This document shows positions 53,660-64,000 of a stretch of DNA of 64,000 nt, one piece after another. The DNA lies in assembly GCA_033032865.1 (NCBI GenBank), contig JAWHQI010000065.1, positions 496,001-560,000 of the forward strand. The letters run 5' to 3'. Made by a program: the position numbers and the translations under genes. The notes under the pieces are model-generated. The model was given only the letters and a program-made list of their open reading frames with translations, was not told the DNA's origin and searched no databases. This DNA is from Dactylorhiza incarnata (lineage: Eukaryota; Streptophyta; Magnoliopsida; Asparagales; Orchidaceae). Position 1 is the stretch's first letter. The number at the start of each line of letters is the position of its first letter.

Positions 53660-55640
53660 TGTAACACCCCGGTTTTGCGGAGCGGAGAGTTAAGTCGAGA
53701 AGGAGAAATTTTTTCTTGACACACGATCGTGCGTTTTCTTAGCGCACGATCGATCCGATCGTGCGTGCTCTCCGACGGGCAAAAATGGTGTCTCTGTCGT
53801 TAGTCGAGCGTTTTAACGCACGGTCGTGCGTTCGACCGTGCGTTCGGTAACAGATCCGTAAAACAGCGATTTTTGGGCGTCCGATTGGATTAGATCTTGA
53901 TCGGACGACCCAAATGATTCGCTGGGGGGACTTAGGGCGTGGATGAGGGTTTATTCCCTCATTATTTCAAGTCCTTTCTCTCTCTTAGGTTGGAGAAAGG
54001 AGAAGGGGACAAGGAGGAAGAAGAAGTATAATCCGCCATTGTTGGAGCTTCGGAGCTCCGTTCGCCGATCCGAGACCGGCAGCGCGTAGAGGACGTCGAG
54101 ACGCTTCTTCTTCTCCGTTTGTTTGCAAGCTTCTCATGGCTAGGAGGAGATCTCAAAAGGTAACGACATTTCTCCTCCCGGTCCTTTGGATGCGTGCATG
54201 GCATCCCTTACTTTTCTGCATTTTTGGCACCGGATCCGTCGAGTGAGAGGGATCCGGGGCGCCTTGGTTCAAAAGGAACCATCGGGTTGATTGAGTCCGT
54301 CCCCGACATGATTTGCACTAGGGATTCGCTCCGTTAGCGGATTAGGCATTGTGGGTGAAGCCGGATTTGCGACAGTTGGTCTGATTCAGTGATGTTGAAT
54401 GACGCGCATATTAGGGGTTTTGTTAGAAATCCGATTACGGCGAACTCGTCGTTGTGATGCCCTTGTAGCTTCGTGTGGTAACGAATGTTGAGTTTTGGGC
54501 GGGGGAAATAATGTGCGGATTATGGGGCTTGTGATGCCTAGTGTTGTGCGAAGGCGTGATTGGTCTTTGTGGCCGGCTGGCTATCCCGTGGAGACTGAGA
54601 TTCACGTGTGGAGAGTGTCCCGACAAGATTAGTCCCTTCGGTGTTGACTGACGAGAATGTCTGTGCTACGGATGAGTCCGGTAACGGTCGCCAGGCGAGG
54701 CAATCGGTGGACGTTGTCCCGAGTGTAAGTCCAGGGCCTTGGGACGTTTTGTTTAAGCCAGAATTCTTAGCATCGATTTGGTGTGCGGATGGCGGCCCGA
54801 GCATGTGAGCTATTAGACAAGCCCGATGACATGGTGAGCCAGGCGAGGTGGGTCTCAGCGAGAGCTCTTGGCCTTGGGCTACGATGCCCTTGTGGGGAAA
54901 TAATGAGTACCCTTGTGTGTGTGATGTGATGATGATGTATGATGACGTGCTAGATTCATACGCTTTAGGGTGCCTTGGGTGAAACCCGGGTTTGCATTCA
55001 TTTTGCATTGGTTGACCCCTTTTTATTATCTGCTCAACATAGAAACGTGGATGATGTTTGTGACACTCATGCCTGTATTTATGTTGCTTTTCTTTATGTA
55101 CATTTGCATACGAAGTGCTGACTTGCAGGGTGAAGTAGTTCCCCGGGGTCCGCTAGGACGGCCGGGAGGAGGGATGTTGTTACACCGTTTGTGGTCAGCC
55201 ATAGCTGACCCTCGTTTACCGCTCTTTGTGATTTGGTTGCAGGGCAAGAATCGCAGGCTGGACCCAGCGCGCCGGCCAAAAAGGCCTAAAGCCTCATGAA
55301 GTGCTTAGTTTGTTTTCCTGCATTACTTTTTTATATTATGTTGTAACCGGCTTGCATGCCGAGGTAGTTTAGGGAAAAACTATTTTTTCCTTTTTGTTGG
55401 GATGTCTTTTTAGTATTGAATGTTTGATGATTTGGACTTTGGTTTTGTAAGGCCTTAAGGCCAGTTGGACTCCTATGTATTGTGGACAGTCTCTGTGGTT
55501 TTAGTTTGTTTCCGCTGTGTTGTCTGAGTTTTGGGTTTGGGTAGTTAATATCATCTTTTAATACTAAAGCTGTGGCGGTTATATGCTGTGGGGTCCCGAC
55601 CGGACCCATATTATATGGTCATTACAGGGGAGGTGTTACA
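53660..55640 (+). repeat. 3' LTR of the Tekay-like element
   Basis: TG...CA ends. It matches the 5' LTR along its whole length with scattered substitutions and small indels, clearly more than the single LTR difference in the PAPS-intron Copia element, so it is older. Confidence 0.93.
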
Positions 55641-57165
55641 CATCACTTCTCTTTTTTACTTTCTATTTCAATATTGAATTTTCTTATTTACCTCCTTATT
55701 CTTCGATGACTACAGTGGTTTACTCGGGACGAGCAAACGTTTAAGTTTGAGGGTATTTGATGAGTGCATTTTGTATAGTGTTTTTGGCATCCATTAAGCT
55801 CGGTTTCGCATTGATTAGCTCCTCATTCTATATGATTTAGATTCATATTCTCTCATTTTGATCATAAAGCATATATGAGCATAGTTGAGCTATTTGGGTG
55901 CATATCATGTTCTTATTGCATGGGCGGGTTTATCATTTGGAATCATCATGCACGCACGACCTTGCGTGATCAATGTCGCGCGATCGTGCGACATTGCACG
56001 ACCGTACGCCATTTCTTCACACAAGACCGTGTGTGTTCATTTTTCTCTCATCACGTGTTATCTCCTTTCTGTTGAATCTCGTGCGCCATCGATCACGCAC
56101 GACCGTGCGTGAGTTACTGCGCACAACCAGTGTTTCGTATGCTCGCGCGAGTTACTTCACGCACGACCGTGCGCGTTCTAATGACCCATTTTACTTGTTT
56201 CTGTTTTTGCTCATGCAGAAATCTTCACGCACGACAGTGCGCGGTCATTCACACACGATCGAATCTGGGCTGCTCGAGCGCGTGTTTTCCCGCTCATATT
56301 TTCATCTCTTCGTGCACGACCATGCACATTCATTTTTCCTAAAAGGCTATATATTCTTGTTTTGACGGAAATTTTAGGTCATCTTCGTTTTTTGGTTTCG
56401 TTTTCATTCCTGAGCGACTGTAGGTCGTGGTTCTTCATCATGAAGCTTCCTCCCATCATTCCGAAGCTACAAGAGAGATCCTCCGTGCCAAAGTTTTGGA
56501 AATCACCCCTTAAGGAAGAGGAAGATCGTGACGTCGACTCTACAAACCCATCGAGAAGATGGGGCATGATTGGCTGAAGGTGACAGCTTCTCCAAGTTCC
56601 TGAAAGCAACCAAAGATCATGGCGAAAGAAAGCTCCGGCTCTGGTAGCTCTGTTGGGATCCGAGGAATAGTCTCGAGTAGCGTTTGTATCTTTCAAACCT
56701 CTAGATTTCTTGGTATGAAATCTCTACCCTATGAATGATGTGGTTGGTATTTTTATTGTATGAACTTACGTAAGCATGTCTCTCCTAGATGAATGTCATT
56801 GGTGATGTGTTATTCTCTTTGTTCTTCATGTGGTTGTGATTGAGATTGTTTGGCTTTGTGATTGCGAAGAGGTGTGCGCAACCTTCGAGCGTTGCTATCG
56901 TATTTGTGCGAAGAGGTGCTTGCGAACCTCAAGCCTTGCCACCGTTTATGAGCGAAGAGGTGTTGACGACCCTCACCTGTAATTTAGATTTTCTTTCATG
57001 CATGCTTAGTTTAGTAAACACCCCTCAAATCAACTTAACTCTGACACCGCCATCATTCCTAAATCCTCACAGTGATTAGATCCACCCAACTCCGTATTCC
57101 TTGAGATCGATACTCGGAGATCATACTCCGGTTTAATTATTACTTTGATCGGTACACTGTCGACA
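55641..57165 (+). mobile_element. 3' LTR and end of the internal region of an Athila/Tat-like Gypsy element
   Basis: ACGAGCAAACGTTTAAGTTT, then GAGGGTATT and TGATGAGTGC (55758), is the usual polypurine tract and 3' LTR start of Athila/Tat elements. The LTR runs to about 57156-57165 (GATCGGTACA or GTCGACA), with the typical GAGATCGATACTCGGAG block just before. A GCGAAGAGGTG unit is repeated at about 56864, 56908 and 56951. The Tekay-like element interrupts its internal part at 55640. No coding sequence is left in the window. Confidence 0.65.
55945..56330. repeat. Cluster of CACGCACGACCGTGCG palindromes
   Basis: At least six variant palindromes (for example near 55951, 55978, 56094, 56158, 56229, 56314) spaced 30-100 bp apart inside the Athila/Tat-like LTR. 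The same core is clustered near the start of both Tekay-like LTRs. Confidence 0.85.
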
Positions 57166-57175
57166 GCCTCTACAC

Positions 57176-57909
57176 GTGAGAGTGGCGGTCGCGTGGCGGT
57201 CAACCTTCAAATCGTGCTTGTCCTCAAGCTCTAACGAGGCTTGCACAGCTGGATCGTATGGCTCTTTGATTTCCCGACAGAACAACTCGTGGAATCGCGT
57301 TGCAGCAGCGGAGGTTGCATCAAGCGGCAGGACATCAACGTGCTCCCCGAAGGCAGAAAAGAGGGCGTTGAACGGACGAAATGAGGGTGCCCGGCAATTG
57401 CGGACACTCGAAGGCGACAGTAGCTCGGGCAGACAAGGAGTTGCGGCGATCAGAAGCGGTGGCGCCGACGCGGGGGCGGTCGACGGAAGAAATGGATTTG
57501 GAGGAGCCGACAGAGCAGGTGGTCGTAGAGGATGCGGCGAGATGGTCGGAGGAGGGGCCGACAGAGCAAGTGGCCTAAGAGGAGGTGGCGATGCCGGTGG
57601 AGGAAACTGCGGAGAGAGGCAGAGCTTCTGCGGTTGACGGCGGGAGCGGCGATTGAGCTAGTGTAATCAGCGGCGGGGAAGGTGGAAGTTGTTGTTGGAG
57701 GTGGCCCTCCGGGTCTGGCAAAAGCAGGGGTTGCAATGGCGTGACCGACGACCATGGATTTGTCGAAATTGGCCCCTTAGCGGTGTCGTCGAAATTGGCC
57801 CCTTTGCGATGCCGTCGAGGCGTTGTAACATGTTGGTCATCATTTCCGGTAGTCGTGAATGGAGGGCGGCTTCTTCCACAACGCGAAGCTCAACGATTAT
57901 CGTAATCAA
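57176..57909 (-). pseudogene. Weak retroelement gag-like fragment
   Basis: On the minus strand an open frame (57909-57667) has a helix LRVVEEAALHSRLPEMMTNM typical in style of plant gag amino ends, followed by Pro/Ser/Arg-rich low complexity. A separate phrase FHELFCREIKEPYDP is read near 57275. No domain is certain and frames change. It may be a Gypsy remnant next to the Athila/Tat-like LTR. Confidence 0.35.
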
Positions 57910-58498
57910 TTGATTACTTAATTAATTCAATTAAGAATTAATAAAAATAAACAAATAATTAGGAGTGCCCTAATCTCGCGGACCCTGTGGTTTCGGGCTC
58001 GAGGAGAGGCTGCACAAAGCTCGATGAAAAGCAGCGTGCGGGCAGGGGAGCGAGGGGCTCGAGACGTCAGACTGTGATAGGAGAAGAATAAAGCTGTGCA
58101 GTCTGGGGCTCGAGGGAAAGGGGATGCAGAGGAAATGTGTGATCAGGTCGTAAGGCAGTAGTTCCGAGGAGATGATGGGGCGGTGGTTGTCGAAGAGGTA
58201 GAGGAGGAAGCTTGGTGAGCAGCACAGATCAAGTGGGCTAGAATGGGATCGCACGGAGCCGTCGATAGCGTGATGGAAGGCGCCAATCGAAGAAAGTGAG
58301 CTCCCTGGCGGACTAGGAAGGATTAACAGAGGATCGAAGGTGCGGTCGGCTTGCGGGGAGGAATAGTTGTAGCCTGCGGGGGGGTTGCCAAGTAAGAACC
58401 ATTTCATTGAACAAAAATTATCTCTCACAGTCAGGCCCATCACAAGAACAAAGAAGTTCTTTGCATGTATCATGTCAACAACCTCAAACCCATCTTCT
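57910..58498. other. Region downstream of CRR2
   Basis: The 3' untranslated region of the minus-strand CRR2 gene probably lies in the right half of this stretch. I see no other gene. A 167-codon minus frame (58473-57970) is Ser/Leu/Pro-rich and has no recognisable motif. Confidence 0.5.
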
Positions 58499-60556
58499 TC
58501 ACCAATAATCCATGCACGAACAAAATCCGTCCCTGAAACGATGGAACCGATTCACGTCTCTGACAAGAATCTCTCTATTCATGCACTTCGAAATGATCTT
58601 CGTCAAGTCATGGCAGTCCTCACACAACCTTAAGTTCTTAGTGATCCTGATAACATCAACCTTTTCTCTACTAATGAGCCCGAAAGCCAGCGCAAGCTTC
58701 TCACTATGACCCATCACAATCTTCTCCTTCTCCTCATGTTCAAGATCATAGAGAACAACTTTAGTATTAGGTACATAACCGATCTCCTTCGCCCGCTTCA
58801 CCAACTCAGCCAACAACGCATGGACCTGCTCAATCTGCGGATTCAGCTCGTCAACAGATACAAAAGAATACAGCTTCTTCCTCACCTCAATCCAACTGCA
58901 ACCTTGCAACTTCTGCAGCCCCCTTTCCTCGAGAAGCTTCTTCACTCTGCGCACTTCTTCGCACAACTTAGCCTCCGCATAAATATCAGCTAAAAGAATG
59001 TAGTTGCCAGCATTCCATGGCTCGAGTTCAAACAGATGGGAGCACGCTCGCTCTGCAAGCTCTATGTTGCCGTGAATTCTGCAGGCTCCAAGAAGGGAAC
59101 CCCATACAGTTTGACCCGGCTCAATCTCCATCTCTTCTATGAACTTTGCAGCTTCGTCTAGTTCGCCAGCGCGCCCGAGAAGATCCACCATACATGCGTA
59201 GTGCTCTGATTGAGGTGTCAGATTATGTTCGTCGTGCATCGAATCAAACAATCTCCTGCCTTCGCCGATGAGCCCCGCGTGGCTGCAAGCACCCAGGAGA
59301 CCCACAAACGTGATCGGGCTTGGAGAAACGCCGGCAGCGATCATTTTCTCAAATATCCTGATCGATTCCTTACCAAAACCATGAATCCCGTACCCTGAAA
59401 TAATCGAATTCCACGAAACGACATTCCTAGGGACGATATGGATCATTGTGTCGAAGATTTGTTGCCCAAGATCCAACCTTCCGGACTTAGCGTACAGCGA
59501 AATCAGGGAATTCATCACAGATACAGTGGCGTCGAGCCCTCTCCTGAGAACATAGCCATGGAACACCTTCCCATGATTCAAAGCAGACAAACCAGCGCAA
59601 GCTTGGACGACGCTGATCATCGTTACCGAGTTAGGAATAATTTCAGGGTCCCTCATCATGTTCATCTCCCTGAAGAGTTCGAGCGCGGCAAAGTGTCTTC
59701 CGTTCTTCGCGTAGCAGGCAATCATGGCGCTCCAGGAAACCACATTCCTGTGGGGCATTTGATCGAACACCGTACGAGCAGAGACGACATTTCCAATCTT
59801 TGCGTAGCAGTCGACAAGGGTCGTCGCCACATGGACCCTGGAGTCAAAACCGACTCGAATGACATGGCCGTGGATTTGCCGGAGCAGCGCGGGCGCCGGA
59901 GGCGAGGAAGCCAAGCAGGTCTTGAGCGCGAAACAGTAGGAGAAGCTGTCAAAGGGGACTCCATTGTGAGCCATTTCGCTGAACAGGGAGAGAGCCTCGT
60001 CGCACTTTTCCGCCATGACTAGAGTCTTCAAGAGAGCGTTCCAGACGAAGATGGTCTTCTCCGGAGTTCTATCGAACACGTTGCGGGCGCTCTCAAGGGA
60101 GCCGAAATGTGAGTACATATTGATCAGCTTTGTGCAGAGGAATGGGTCGTGGTAGAATCCGTCGGCGGCAAGGCGGCGGTCGATGGCCGGAGCAAATGAT
60201 TTGGCATTTTGACGGGAGCAGGCGAGGATGAGGAACTCGTAGGTGCGTTGAGTGGGGTTGAGCTCACAGGAGAAGAGCTTGAGTGCATGGCTGAGATTTC
60301 CCTGCTTACAGAGGGATTGGATCAGATGGTTGTAGTTATTGGCGGTGAGGGTGGGAGAAGGCTCGGCGGGTGATTGGAAGGACGAATGAAAGCAAAAGAG
60401 GGATCTGAGTGAGAGGTAACGGGGAGGGGAGGAAGAAGATGGGAGTTGCAGGCTAGGAGACTTGGGGAAGAAAACGGTAGCCGGGAGGAATGGATGGGCG
60501 TGAGAGGACCCCATCGGCAGAGACGGGGGAGCTGAAGACGATAATTCTACGGTCAT
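58499..60556 (-). CDS. CRR2: CRR2 ortholog, chloroplast PPR-DYW protein
   Basis: An intron-less gene of 685 codons, stop at 58499-58501. The first about 60 residues are Ser/Pro-rich without acidic residues after the start, fitting a chloroplast transit peptide. PPR repeats of the PLS type follow (about residues 72-480), with motifs such as NALLKTLVMAEKCDEAL, NVVSWSAMIACYAKNG and NVVSWNSIISGYGIHG. The E/E+ region (VWGSLLGACRIHGNIELAE, then LEPWNAGNYILLADIYAEA) and a complete DYW domain follow: HSE (617-619), CEDCH (645-649), final DYW. Sequence from about residue 70 to the end is collinear with Arabidopsis CRR2 (At3g46790), which processes chloroplast RNA between rps7 and ndhB and is needed for the NDH complex. 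All DYW zinc and active-site residues are present. Confidence 0.95.
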   Translation of the reverse strand: MTVELSSSAPPSLPMGSSHAHPFLPATVFFPKSPSLQLPSSSSPPRYLSLRSLFCFHSSFQSPAEPSPTLTANNYNHLIQSLCKQGNLSHALKLFSCELNPTQRTYEFLILACSRQNAKSFAPAIDRRLAADGFYHDPFLCTKLINMYSHFGSLESARNVFDRTPEKTIFVWNALLKTLVMAEKCDEALSLFSEMAHNGVPFDSFSYCFALKTCLASSPPAPALLRQIHGHVIRVGFDSRVHVATTLVDCYAKIGNVVSARTVFDQMPHRNVVSWSAMIACYAKNGRHFAALELFREMNMMRDPEIIPNSVTMISVVQACAGLSALNHGKVFHGYVLRRGLDATVSVMNSLISLYAKSGRLDLGQQIFDTMIHIVPRNVVSWNSIISGYGIHGFGKESIRIFEKMIAAGVSPSPITFVGLLGACSHAGLIGEGRRLFDSMHDEHNLTPQSEHYACMVDLLGRAGELDEAAKFIEEMEIEPGQTVWGSLLGACRIHGNIELAERACSHLFELEPWNAGNYILLADIYAEAKLCEEVRRVKKLLEERGLQKLQGCSWIEVRKKLYSFVSVDELNPQIEQVHALLAELVKRAKEIGYVPNTKVVLYDLEHEEKEKIVMGHSEKLALAFGLISREKVDVIRITKNLRLCEDCHDLTKIISKCMNREILVRDVNRFHRFRDGFCSCMDYW

Positions 60557-60588
60557 TTATTTAGAGAGTTGATATTAGCAGTCCGGAA

Positions 60589-60643
60589 CTGGCTATTCGC
60601 AGTCCATCGCTATTCGCAGTCCATCGCTATTCGCAGTTCATAA
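60589..60643. repeat. Three 17-bp tandem repeats just upstream of CRR2
   Basis: GGCTATTCGCAGTCCAT is repeated as CGCTATTCGCAGTCCAT and CGCTATTCGCAGTTCAT, 30-90 bp before the CRR2 start codon. The core CTATTCGCAGTCCA also occurs upstream of the TATA box in the LTRs at 28861-28875 and about 33603-33617. Confidence 0.9.
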
Positions 60644-61119
60644 ATTTTATTTGTAGTCCAAAATTATATTTGCAACCTACTCCCAACCCAAATAAGCGAA
60701 ACACTTGGAAGCCTAGAAAAACATCTTAAAGACTAAAACAATTTAAAGACCTAGCAGAAAAACAAGTTAAATGACATGCATAGAGGAATTAACTCTAAAC
60801 CAAGTTAAATGAGATGCAAACCTTCCTCTAACCAGAAAACTGACTACTTTTTTTTAGATTTTCGATGAATAATTTTCTTTTTTAAATTGATAATTTCCTT
60901 TTTTAGATTTTCAATTTAAAGACATTCATAATCATTCTCCTGTGTTGAACTTGTGATCACGAAAAAATTACCAATTTTTAAAAACTAAGATAAGGAATAA
61001 TTGCTTTGTGAAATTAAAATAACACAAATGAATTTTTTCTTACCCTTATCAAAAATCCTCCAAGCCGATAAGGGAATTGAATTTTTGGTTTGTTGTTGTG
61101 ATCCGTGACATATATATTG
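60644..61119. other. AT-rich sequence, nothing recognised
   Basis: No gene, repeat or element edge seen. Confidence 0.6.
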
Positions 61120-62790
61120 ATGCTCATATTTGTGCGAATTCCTCGTGATACCTTCTCCATGGCGTGAACAATGGTGTCAATGAGCATGCGTCAGTCATAT
61201 TTAGCAAAACAAAATGATTATCATTTACGAATCCAATGGTAATAAGCTTTGGATCTGTCAGTGGCATAGAATGGAGAGGAAGAGATTTCAAGCATTGCTC
61301 ACTCGAAAGCTCAACTATTGCAACATTATAAAAAGATGCAATTATTAGCCCCGTATCGGGTAGTGTCATCCATTTTTCAACTGGCGCGGGAGTCATTGTG
61401 CAATTCAATGAATCTACCAACTCTTGTCGTCTGTTTGTGCTGAATACCGCATCATATAAGATTGTATGTTTTTCAAGTTCATTTTAAGATTCTTACTTGT
61501 ACCCAATCTTCTCCTAAATTTAACCCTTGACTAATAACCCGAAATTCGCAATGACCATCGCCTGGCACATCAATCGCATTTATAATATGTTCGGAGAAAA
61601 ATGAGGGCAATGGCTTTGTGAAGAAGTCCTTATATGTACCCAAATCCATGTTTCGTTTAGGAGTTCGTAGCTGATAATTCACTCGCTTTCTTGTTGTCAA
61701 CTTTGCATTTTTTTTCACTTGTTTTTTTTTCTTTTGGTTGTTCTTCCATGGCTAGAACGTGTTCAAAAAGAGAAGGATCACGTTTTGTTGATTTTTGATC
61801 GACAACAATTTTTTGTACACTTCCTTTTGGTCTTCCTCTTAGCCGCAATGGCACCAATGGCTCCACTGTTTGGCTACATGCAGACTCAAGTAATTCTCAG
61901 AGTATTCTTTTCAATTCTTTTTTATGTTGATAGCTTGAATCCACAAATCTTTGAATAATGGTATTGATCTCAATACTAATATCAATGCCCTCTTTATCTT
62001 CAACCTTTATTTCCTACAATGTCAACTATTTCCAATGCTTATTTATCAATCGAAGAGGGATGTGTTTTGATTGACATATGTTGGGCAAAAGCTCATGTGA
62101 GCATGGTAGACCCATAGTGAACCTCTTCTTATGTGTGCATGATTCAACATGCATAGATTTGCGAATCAGTTCCTCCTCCTCTTTGATGCACTCCAAAGCT
62201 TTCACAAATACATGACCTAATAGTTCTGAGTATAAATATTCACCATAGTCTTTGTTGGCTTGAATACAACTATGCCCAAAACATCTCTTAATATCAGTAT
62301 GTTGGAGGTTGATCATTTGATCAAATGTCTTCCATATGGTGGTCAAATTGCCAATACTTCAAGATATTTCTTTAACTGGTTGTGTCCACTTTCCACTTGG
62401 TTGGTAGTATAACTACCCAAATGCATGTAACAATCAATCCATGTCGAAACAAAAAACTCCTTGTATGGCTCAACCCAGAAAGTGGTCACATAAGACAAGA
62501 CATCTGGATAATCAGTCGAAAAGTCAGCTAGTAAATTGTTGAATGTCAAAGTGAAATAATTCGTTACTGAATCAATCAACCGTTGTCAAACCTTCATAAA
62601 TCGCTCGAATTCCTTTCCTTTGTCAATTTTTTTTGCAGTTTGCCAATACATTCCTATTTATGTGTACACGACATAATATATTCTTTGAACTGGGAAAAAC
62701 ATATTTGATAGCGTTTATCAAATCAAGTTCTCTATCTGTTACCAGTACAATAGGTTCTGTTGATGGATCAAGTGTTGATCGGACATTCAA
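61120..62790 (-). pseudogene. MULE (FAR1-like) transposase with OTU domain, truncated
   Basis: Read on the minus strand from 62790: a MULE DDE region with PIVLVTDRELDLINAIKYVF (in part, about 62755-62690) and LCRVHINRNV (about 62680-62650), then a helix-rich part (62579-62343) ending QVESGHNQLKKYL, then a SWIM-like motif CTHKKRFTMGLPCSHELLP (about 62130-62070). A Lys-rich linker (61866-61660) and an OTU-type cysteine protease start, VPGDGHCEFRVISQGLNLGE (about 61575-61515), follow. A last segment (61420-61124) has the typical OTU-end style. Stops lie between segments. MULE proteins with SWIM plus OTU occur in many plants. The amino part is removed by the LTR starting at 62793. Confidence 0.8.
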
Positions 62791-62792
62791 GT

Positions 62793-64000
62793 TGTAACGT
62801 CTTAATTTTAATTAAAAGTCGGGTTGGGGTGCAAATAGAGAGCTTCGTGTGCGAATAGCTGAGAGTGGTGTGCAAATATCAATTTCAGGTTAGGGTTTTA
62901 TTAAAAACCCCAAATCTCCCTTTCTCCTCTTACTATCTCTCTCCCATTTTCGCACAAGCCGCCACACAGGAACCCCCCTCTCTCGATCTCTCTCTCGCTC
63001 TCGTCGCACAGGAAGCCCCCTCTCCCTCGATCTCTCTCTCGCTCTCGTCGAACGGGAAGCCCCCTCTCCCGATCTCTCTCTCGCTCTCATTCGTGCAGGG
63101 AAGTCGCGAAATCCGCCCCTTTCGGGTTCTGCTTCCGGTGAGTCGTTGCCCTTGTTGTGCCGTCGTCGAGCAAGGCTGGGATCGGGCCTACTCCTCTCTT
63201 TGTCGAGCCCTAAGGCCTTCCCTTTTGCTGTCTTCAGTGGCCGACCAAGCGGGGAGGGCAGTGATCTCGTCGTCGTAAGGGAGAAACCCTTTGTGTAGAG
63301 TTGTGTTGACGGAAATCATTGCGGAAGGGAAAATCGAAGCTTAAAATACCGATAGGAGCCCAGATCTGTAGGAAGTGAGCCGCTATAGTCATTCTTTGTG
63401 CAAGTTCCAATGCCTCCACGATGCGCGTCAAGGGTAATGATTCCTTTCCTCGGTCTTAGGACCGTACTTTCCGTATTTTGTATACATACAATTATGTTCC
63501 GTACAATGAGAGTCCCCTCACGACGTTTCGGTTGAGGACGGAGACTCCGCCAGGGCGTGGGATTGCGACCCCATTGTATGTTTGTGTGAGTTGCACGTAG
63601 AGTCCCTCTCCCGCTACGCGGTGGAGAGCGGGGAATCTGCCAGGGCGTCGAATTGCGACCCCGGTGTAATTTTTTTGCTTTTGCTTTGCTTAGGAGGGTC
63701 ACCCGCCTCCAATTGGACGCGATGCGTGTTTCCCTCGGTTCATTGCAAACCCCCATGTCGATTGTGTCCATCCGCGACATAAATGTGCATTAGTGATCTG
63801 ATGTGCGAGTCCGGATTTAGGCATGTTATGTGAATCCTACCCGTGGCGGTAAGCCCAGATCGGTGATGTTTCGGTGATGCATTACGATTAGCCCCTAGAT
63901 ACGCGAACGGGAATGTCCCGTGCTATTTGTCGTAGTATTCTAGGAATTCGTGGGCTTGATTCGTGAATGCCTCATTCCTAGGCGGGCCTGTGTTGAGCCC
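62793..64000 (+). repeat. LTR of a Gypsy (probably Tekay-like) element, cut by window end
   Basis: It starts TGTAACGTCTTAATT, similar to the TGTAACACC start of the Tekay-like LTR at 50118, and breaks the MULE gene. A GACTCCGCCAGGGCGTGGGA block is repeated in variant form at about 63542 and 63628 with GATTGCGACCCC. TCTCTCTCGCTCTCGTCG repeats lie at about 62985-63090. No second LTR or internal sequence is in the window, so orientation is inferred from the start only. Confidence 0.6.

Larger units (their letters stand above)
50118..55640 (+). mobile_element. Tekay-like chromovirus, internally deleted
   Basis: LTRs 50118-52096 (1979 bp) and 53660-55640 (1981 bp) start TGTAACACCCCGG and end GGTGTTACA. 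The primer site TGGTATCAGAGCT (52100-52112) fits initiator-Met tRNA, and AAGGAGGGTGGAG precedes the 3' LTR. The 1.56-kb internal region keeps gag and the integrase C-terminus with chromodomain; protease, reverse transcriptase, RNase H and the integrase core are gone. Flanks CGTCA (50113-50117) and CATCA (55641-55645) look like a target duplication with one change. It sits inside an Athila/Tat-like element whose 3' LTR follows. Confidence 0.92.

Noticed and set aside
57970..58473. 167-codon minus frame next to CRR2
   Set aside because: Ser/Leu/Pro-rich, no motif, overlaps the likely 3' untranslated region of CRR2.

Overview
This window is nuclear DNA from a flowering plant with a repeat-rich genome. 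The evidence is two plant-type genes (an intron-rich nuclear poly(A) polymerase and a DYW-class PPR protein matching CRR2) set in nested plant transposons. I cannot name the species. Everything below comes from reading the sequence; no database search was run.

Layout, left to right. 1-9449: a Ty3/Gypsy Tat-lineage retrotransposon on the minus strand. It has an uninterrupted gag-pol reading frame, a tRNA-Phe primer site and one LTR, plus a plus-strand Transposase_28 gene in its 3' part; its other LTR lies outside the window. 9455-10825: the LTR end of a Sirevirus-like Copia element. 10816-12030: a decayed chromovirus pol. 12205-25611: an LTR-internal-LTR-internal-LTR array of a Copia family (minus). 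It is broken by a 7.1-kb hAT-type element (15524-22612), which carries both a TNP1/Ulp1-type gene and a hAT transposase, and by a solo LTR (23813-25146) full of palindromic tandem repeats. 26152-34014: a PIF/Harbinger element with a DDE transposase, split by a 5.8-kb Tat-lineage gag-protease-only element (28166-33973) that uses the same tRNA-Phe primer as the first element.

34018-47150 holds the poly(A) polymerase gene: 12 coding exons and 834 codons by my model, with all three catalytic aspartates. Its 7.8-kb intron 5 carries a young, deleted Copia element and two hAT-type MITEs. Its last intron uses a GC donor, and exon 10 contains a 102-codon tandem duplication. 47151-50117 shows no gene. 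50118-55640 is a Tekay-like chromovirus with most of pol deleted, inserted into an Athila/Tat-like element whose 3' LTR follows (55758 to about 57165). 57176-57909 is a weak gag-like fragment. 58499-60556 (minus) is an intact CRR2 gene. 61120-62790 (minus) is a truncated MULE transposase with a SWIM-type motif and an OTU domain, cut by another LTR that runs off the window end.

The two host genes act in different places: PAPS adds poly(A) tails to nuclear pre-mRNA, and CRR2 processes chloroplast rps7-ndhB transcripts. Nothing suggests they are co-regulated. The most unusual item is the 15524-22612 element, which joins hAT-type ends and transposase with CACTA-like subterminal repeats and a TNP1/Ulp1-type gene.
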